From the NCBI RefSeq assembly GCF_000422905.1, contig NZ_AUGY01000001.1, forward strand, positions 1-64,000: DNA of 64,000 nucleotides, read 5' to 3'. A program made the position numbers and the translations under genes. Below the pieces are notes generated by a model. It did no database searches and was not told the origin of the DNA. It worked only from the letters and a program-made list of their open reading frames with translations. This DNA is from Paenibacillus alginolyticus DSM 5050 = NBRC 15375. GTDB taxonomy: Bacteria > Bacillota > Bacilli > Paenibacillales > NBRC-103111. Positions 60,500-64,000 of the stretch are shown here, in pieces (the stretch's first letter is position 1; each line of letters begins with the position of its first letter).

Positions 60500-60997
60500 A
60501 TGTCCGAACACCCGATTCAAGGCCTCATGAAAGTCGCCATGGAAAATATTAAAGAAATGGTCGACGTTAACACAATTGTCGGTGATCCTGTTGAAACGCC
60601 GGACGGCAGTGTTATCATGCCGATATCCAAAGTTGGTTTCGGTTTTGCTGCAGGCGGCAGCGAATTCGTGACTGATTCCGAAATTGAAATCGAAGGCGGC
60701 TCTGTAGGTAGAAGCGATGCGCTGAATGCTAAGGTTGCTCTTCCTTTCGGCGGCGGTAGCGGCGGCGGGGTATCCATTACACCAATTGCTTTCCTCGTCG
60801 TAGGCAAGAATGGCGTGAAGGTTGTTCCACTGGACAACCAAACACATATTCTTGAACGCCTCATTGACTCCGCACCGCAAGTGGTTGACAAAATCCAAAG
60901 CATGATCAAAGGCTTTAGTACCAAGACAACAGCCAGTACGGTTGGCGCAAACGGGACAAATGTAACCAATATCGAGAATCAAAACTTCATCGTGTAG
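60500..60997 (+). CDS. ytfJ: Sporulation protein YtfJ (GerW family)
   Basis: 165 residues from ATG 60500 (TAAGGAGG upstream). HPIQGLMKVAMENIKEMVDVNTIVGDPVETPDGSVIMPISKVGFGFAAGGSEF and PFGGGSGGGVSITPIAFLVV are typical of YtfJ/GerW. In Bacillus it is made in the forespore and is needed for germination through GerA. Single copy, own terminator. Confidence 0.93.
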   Translation: MSEHPIQGLMKVAMENIKEMVDVNTIVGDPVETPDGSVIMPISKVGFGFAAGGSEFVTDSEIEIEGGSVGRSDALNAKVALPFGGGSGGGVSITPIAFLVVGKNGVKVVPLDNQTHILERLIDSAPQVVDKIQSMIKGFSTKTTASTVGANGTNVTNIENQNFIV

Positions 60998-61015
60998 CAG
61001 ATTGGCCTTCGTTTT

Positions 61016-61040
61016 AGCTGTCCTTTGAGGACAGCTTTTT
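61016..61040 (+). terminator. Terminator after ytfJ
   Basis: AGCTGTCCT pairs with AGGACAGCT around TTG, followed by TTTT. Confidence 0.88.
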
Positions 61041-61053
61041 CATTTTTATTCCC

Positions 61054-62349
61054 TTACAGCAGATAACGGATATAAATATAAACATGGGCTATTGCCAAAG
61101 AGACAAGGGTTATAGGAGCCCCAACCTTCAGAAATTCCATAAAACTGAAGCCTTTGCCCTCTTTTGAAGCAAGTCCTGCAACGATAACATTGGCGGAAGC
61201 GCCGATAATTGTGCCATTTCCTCCTAAACAAGCCCCTAACGCAAGCGACCACCACAGGATATTGATAGGCTCCGAATCAACGGCAAGTCCAAGCCCCTCA
61301 GCCATGTCTTTAATTAAGGGGATCATCGTAGCAACGAATGGGATATTGTCAATGGTTGCTGATGCAATACCAGAGCCCCAGAGAATCAATAATGAAGCGG
61401 TTGTGATGTCTCCTTCCGTCACAGCTAGAGCTTTCATGGCTAGAACTTTAATCAATCCAACCTCTTGTAAACCTCCAACTAAACTAAATAGGCCGGCAAA
61501 GAAAAATATCGTAACCCATTCAATAGAATCAAAAGCTTTTTCGACATCGTGTTCCTTGAGACCGAAAAGCATGAGCAAAATAGCACCGGTTATCGCGATA
61601 ACTGCTGCATCAACATGAATAATGGCATGAAGCATAAACCCGATAATAGTCAGTGATAAGATAAGTAAAGATTTCTTCATGAGCCGCGTATCCTTGATAT
61701 AATCACGTTCATTTAACTCTAATAGTTTAGTTTGCAGAGCAGGATTAGGCCTCAATTCCTTTCTATACTTCCTATACAGCATGAAAAGGGCAACACCGAA
61801 AATAATGATCGTAATCGGCGCAAGATTGAGAAGGAAGGCATTAAAGGTTAGATGTGGGTTTGCAGATCCAATCATGATGTTGGGAGGATCCCCAATGAGT
61901 GTTGCTGTACCCCCTATATTAGAAGCAATGATTTCAGACATTAAGAAAGGGATCGGATTAATTCCCAGTATCCGAGTAATCGCAATGGTGACAGGAACGA
62001 CCAATAAAACCGTTGTCACGTTATCCAAGAGAGCTGAGCCAACTGCCGTTAATACGGATAATACGAGTAAAATACGCAAGGGATCTCCCTTCACAGCTTT
62101 CGCGGCGCGAATGGCAACGAACTGAAAAACTCCTGTTTGATTCGTAATCCCTACGAGAATCATCATGCCAATAAGTAGAGTGATGGTCTCCCATTCGATA
62201 TACTGTTGAAACACTTGGTGCACGTCTAGAATACCGGCAAATACCATGATCACAGCACCAAGTAAGGCGATGACCGCGCGATTGACTTTCTCAGAAATAA
62301 TGAGCGCATACGTCACAATAAAAATAAGTAAGGCAATCCAAGTTAGCAT
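61054..62349 (-). CDS. ArsB/NhaD-type ion transporter
   Basis: 431 residues from the ATG at 62349 (GAGGAGGAAAAC upstream on the minus strand; the longer open frame reaches into the leader and has no site). About eleven membrane segments. WETITLLIGMMILVGITNQTGVF, ASNIGGTATLIGDPPNIMIG and GACLGGNGTIIGASANVI are the paired half-repeat signatures of the ArsB/NhaD (ion transporter) superfamily. Substrate (Na+/H+, arsenite or an organic anion) cannot be told. It is transcribed toward ytfJ and inserted between ytfJ and dacB. Confidence 0.9.
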   Translation of the reverse strand: MLTWIALLIFIVTYALIISEKVNRAVIALLGAVIMVFAGILDVHQVFQQYIEWETITLLIGMMILVGITNQTGVFQFVAIRAAKAVKGDPLRILLVLSVLTAVGSALLDNVTTVLLVVPVTIAITRILGINPIPFLMSEIIASNIGGTATLIGDPPNIMIGSANPHLTFNAFLLNLAPITIIIFGVALFMLYRKYRKELRPNPALQTKLLELNERDYIKDTRLMKKSLLILSLTIIGFMLHAIIHVDAAVIAITGAILLMLFGLKEHDVEKAFDSIEWVTIFFFAGLFSLVGGLQEVGLIKVLAMKALAVTEGDITTASLLILWGSGIASATIDNIPFVATMIPLIKDMAEGLGLAVDSEPINILWWSLALGACLGGNGTIIGASANVIVAGLASKEGKGFSFMEFLKVGAPITLVSLAIAHVYIYIRYLL

Positions 62350-62427
62350 GTTTTCCTCCTCGCAGTAAGCTTTAGCTTGACTGACTTTGTAAGTAAAAAA
62401 TAAGTTTTTAATCCAGGAGAACCCCAA

Positions 62428-62459
62428 AAAACGCAAAAAGAAGCCTGCAGTGGCAGGCT
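62428..62459 (-). terminator. Attenuator-like hairpin in the transporter leader
   Basis: On the minus strand AGCCTGC pairs with GCAGGCT over CACT, followed by TCTTTTTGCGTTTTTT. It lies only about 25 nt after the predicted transcript start (~62485) and about 90 nt before the transporter start codon. Confidence 0.6.
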
Positions 62460-62491
62460 CCTCCGGTGATCTCCGTATTGAATTATTTTTC

Positions 62492-62520
62492 ATTATACGG
62501 ACTGACTTCCGTTTTGTAAA
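62492..62520 (-). promoter_or_regulatory. SigA-type promoter of the ArsB/NhaD gene
   Basis: Minus-strand TTTACA (62520-62515), 17-bp spacer, TATAAT (62497-62492). The spacer holds an inverted repeat ACGGA...TCCGT, a possible operator. Confidence 0.7.
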
Positions 62521-62533
62521 TAAGAAGACTTGG

Positions 62534-62561
62534 ACATATCCCCATTCTGTAAGCATATACT
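62534..62561 (+). promoter_or_regulatory. Candidate sigma-E promoter of dacB
   Basis: ACATATC (62534-62540), 13-bp spacer, CATATACT (62554-62561), close to the sigma-E consensus (-35 KMATATT, -10 CATACAMT). dacB is sigma-E-dependent in B. subtilis. Confidence 0.5.
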
Positions 62562-62617
62562 TGTACAAAGTTTTGTCTAGTTAAAAGGTACAAGTTCTTT
62601 TGCGTAGGGGGAAAACG

Positions 62618-63811
62618 ATGAAGATAAAAGTCAGGTTTATCCTATTGTGGAGCGCGATCATTAGTTTACTGTGGGCGCCATTTGGACAAGTGGAGGCAGC
62701 CCCGCCGAGCATCCGTACGAATGCTGTAGGTGCTTCCCTTATTGATGTGGAGTCAGGCCGTATCCTCTATAGTGAAAAAGGGGATACGCCTATGCGAATA
62801 GCCAGCTTAACCAAAATCATGACCGCTATCATTGCGATTGAGCAAGGGAAATTGACGGATAAGGTCAAGGTTAGTAAAAATGCGTTCGGCAAAGAAGGTT
62901 CCTCCATCTATTTAAAGCTTGGTGAAGAAATGCGTCTGCACGACATGCTGTACGGTCTCATGCTGCGCTCTGGAAATGATGCAGCTACCGCTATCGCCGA
63001 GCATATTGGAGGAAGTGTGGAAGGCTTCGTCTATTTGATGAATGAGAAGGCGAAGATGCTCGGTATGGATCATTCGCATTTCACCAATCCCTCTGGTCTC
63101 GATGAGGGAGAAGGTCATCGCGCTAGTCCGAACGATATGGCTAAGCTGACGGCTTATGCCCTGAAAAATACCGTATTTCAAGACATAGTTTCGACGAAAA
63201 TCAAGAAAGTACCGAACCCGAATGAAGCTTGGGATTACTCATGGCTTAACAAAAATAAGATGCTGTCTCTCTTCGAAGGTGCTGACGGGGTGAAAACAGG
63301 TTATACGAAGCTTGCCAAACGCTGCTTGGTCTCATCAGCCACCAGAAACGGTCAGCATCTAGCCGTTGTTACGCTCAATGATCCGGATGATTGGGGGGAT
63401 CATGCTCGGTTACTTCAATATGGCTTTAACAATTATCCGTTACAAACGATTGTTAAAAAGGGGGATGCCGTGGAGGGAACTCCTTGGGTTGCGGGGAGGA
63501 CGTTCTCCTATCCATTAGCTGAAGGTGAGGCAGCGCAGCTGACTCGTAAAGTAGCTCTAGTGGATCCTGCTTCTATGGAATACCGACTGGCAGAACGCGG
63601 GACGCTGCAATTTTCACTTAACCAGAAATTAATTCAAACCGTACCCATCTATGATTCAACAAGTCCGTTGCTGCAAACGACCAGTCAGTCTACTTTCTCC
63701 TTCAAAGAAGGTAAGGCGTATCAAGAAACATGGCTTTCACACTATGGTTATATTTGCAGATTACTAGTACAGAGCCTATTCACAGTCTCGGAATCACAAT
63801 GGGCGGATTAA
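62618..63811 (+). CDS. dacB: Sporulation D-alanyl-D-alanine carboxypeptidase DacB
   Basis: 397 residues from ATG 62618 (AGGGGG upstream). Signal peptide ending near residue 28 (QVEAAPP). Penicillin-binding motifs SLTK (Ser63, Lys66), SGN (118-120) and KTG (226-228). Sets spore cortex cross-linking. In Bacillus it is co-transcribed with spmA-spmB, and spmA follows here. An inverted repeat ACTTGTAC/GTACAAGT (62559-62595) lies in its leader. Confidence 0.92.
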   Translation: MKIKVRFILLWSAIISLLWAPFGQVEAAPPSIRTNAVGASLIDVESGRILYSEKGDTPMRIASLTKIMTAIIAIEQGKLTDKVKVSKNAFGKEGSSIYLKLGEEMRLHDMLYGLMLRSGNDAATAIAEHIGGSVEGFVYLMNEKAKMLGMDHSHFTNPSGLDEGEGHRASPNDMAKLTAYALKNTVFQDIVSTKIKKVPNPNEAWDYSWLNKNKMLSLFEGADGVKTGYTKLAKRCLVSSATRNGQHLAVVTLNDPDDWGDHARLLQYGFNNYPLQTIVKKGDAVEGTPWVAGRTFSYPLAEGEAAQLTRKVALVDPASMEYRLAERGTLQFSLNQKLIQTVPIYDSTSPLLQTTSQSTFSFKEGKAYQETWLSHYGYICRLLVQSLFTVSESQWAD

Positions 63812-63835
63812 ACAGAACTTAATCTTAAAATGCCT

Positions 63836-63904
63836 GTTTTGCTGAAGCAAAACTCAAGATTATGCTTACGATGCCAGTTTTGCTAAAGCAAAACTCTTAG
63901 GAGG
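63836..63904 (+). repeat. Two family A stem-loops between dacB and spmA
   Basis: GTTTTGCT ga AGCAAAAC (63836-63853) lies 40 nt before AGTTTTGCTAAAGCAAAACT (63876-63895). The second is followed by CTTAGGAGG (the spmA ribosome site); the first is not. Flanks: ATGCCT... and ATGCTTACGATGCC... Confidence 0.88.
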
Positions 63905-63913
63905 CCATTTGAT

Positions 63914-64000
63914 ATGGTGAATTGGATTTGGTTGTTTTTTATTGTCGCTGGGTTCGGCGTGGCAGCATTGAATGGAAACGTTGCAACTGTTACACAAGCA
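63914..64000 (+). CDS. spmA: Spore maturation protein A, N-terminal part
   Basis: The window ends 29 codons into this gene. MVNWIWLFFIVAGFGVAALN and GNVATVTQA match the SpmA N-terminus, a nucleoside-recognition (Gate) domain membrane protein involved in spore core dehydration. TAGGAGG lies 9 nt before the ATG. dacB-spmA order confirms the call. Confidence 0.88.
   Translation, partial: MVNWIWLFFIVAGFGVAALNGNVATVTQA

Noticed and set aside
62347-62568. N-terminal extension of the ArsB/NhaD protein by 73 residues
   Set aside because: The extension covers the promoter and leader hairpin and lacks a ribosome site; the ATG at 62349 has GAGGAGG.

Overview
The window reads as a chromosomal segment of a spore-forming Firmicute of the Paenibacillus type. 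It carries dacF-spoIIAA-spoIIAB-sigF, spoVAA/AB/AF, spoIIM, ytfJ, and dacB followed by spmA. Gene order (nudF, spoIIM, fur, ald, yqzK, xerD, deoB, punA, pdp, dacF, spoIIA; and rib, scpAB, dacB, spmA) follows the Bacillus subtilis backbone with insertions. Base composition is moderate, apart from an AT-rich first 3.3 kb and short GC-rich patches inside cbiD, a glycosyltransferase gene and ribD.

Region by region. 1-3.3 kb is an accessory, AT-rich stretch: the tail of an IS3-family transposase, an orphan KinB-like membrane histidine kinase, an acidic unknown gene apparently broken by a 4-bp duplication, and a second degraded reading frame. 3.3-6.9 kb holds small genes (Xre regulator, metallo-beta-lactamase-fold hydrolase, SRPBCC protein, membrane protein, guanylate-kinase-like protein). 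6.9-17.8 kb is a cobalamin riboswitch followed by ten translationally coupled genes of the oxygen-independent corrin-ring pathway, from cobalt insertion (CbiX) to cobyrinate diamidation (CbiA). 17.8-22.4 kb has small Paenibacillus-type proteins and a SteA / glycosyltransferase / MraY-like trio. 22.6-28.8 kb is a branched-chain 2-oxoacid dehydrogenase cluster, then a Prli42-type micropeptide and a YqjE-like M20 peptidase. 29-32 kb has a DUF3866 gene, a convergent MciZ-like cell-division inhibitor overlapping its end, and a solo TnpB element. 32-44.6 kb carries nudF, an endonuclease Q gene, spoIIM, fur, ald, yqzK, xerD and a nucleoside salvage group (deoB, two different purine nucleoside phosphorylases, pdp), with a CuA-like cupredoxin between. 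44.7-52.5 kb is the spoIIA operon, a SulP transporter and a DUF378 gene that separate it from spoVAA-AB-AF, then lysA. 53.4-57.4 kb is an FMN riboswitch and the riboflavin operon, followed by an M50-like protein, scpA, scpB, a DUF2953 gene, ytfJ, an ArsB/NhaD-type transporter, dacB and the start of spmA.

The signal least explained by ordinary annotation is a set of repeated stem-loops placed directly upstream of Shine-Dalgarno sequences, often between genes of one operon (ribE/ribBA, deoB/punA, dacB/spmA, dacF/spoIIAA). Two sequence families recur. One is a palindrome AGTTTTGCTAAAGCAAAACT followed by CTTAGGAGG. The other has a CTTTGA...TCAAAG stem with conserved asymmetric flanks (GAGA and ATCCC); it occurs singly at two loci and as three tandem 36-bp copies at a third. 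Other points worth a second look are a purine nucleoside phosphorylase paralogue with two changed base-recognition residues, an M50-family protein with HDxxH in place of HExxH, and the MciZ/TnpB locus. All calls are by reading the sequence; no database search was run.
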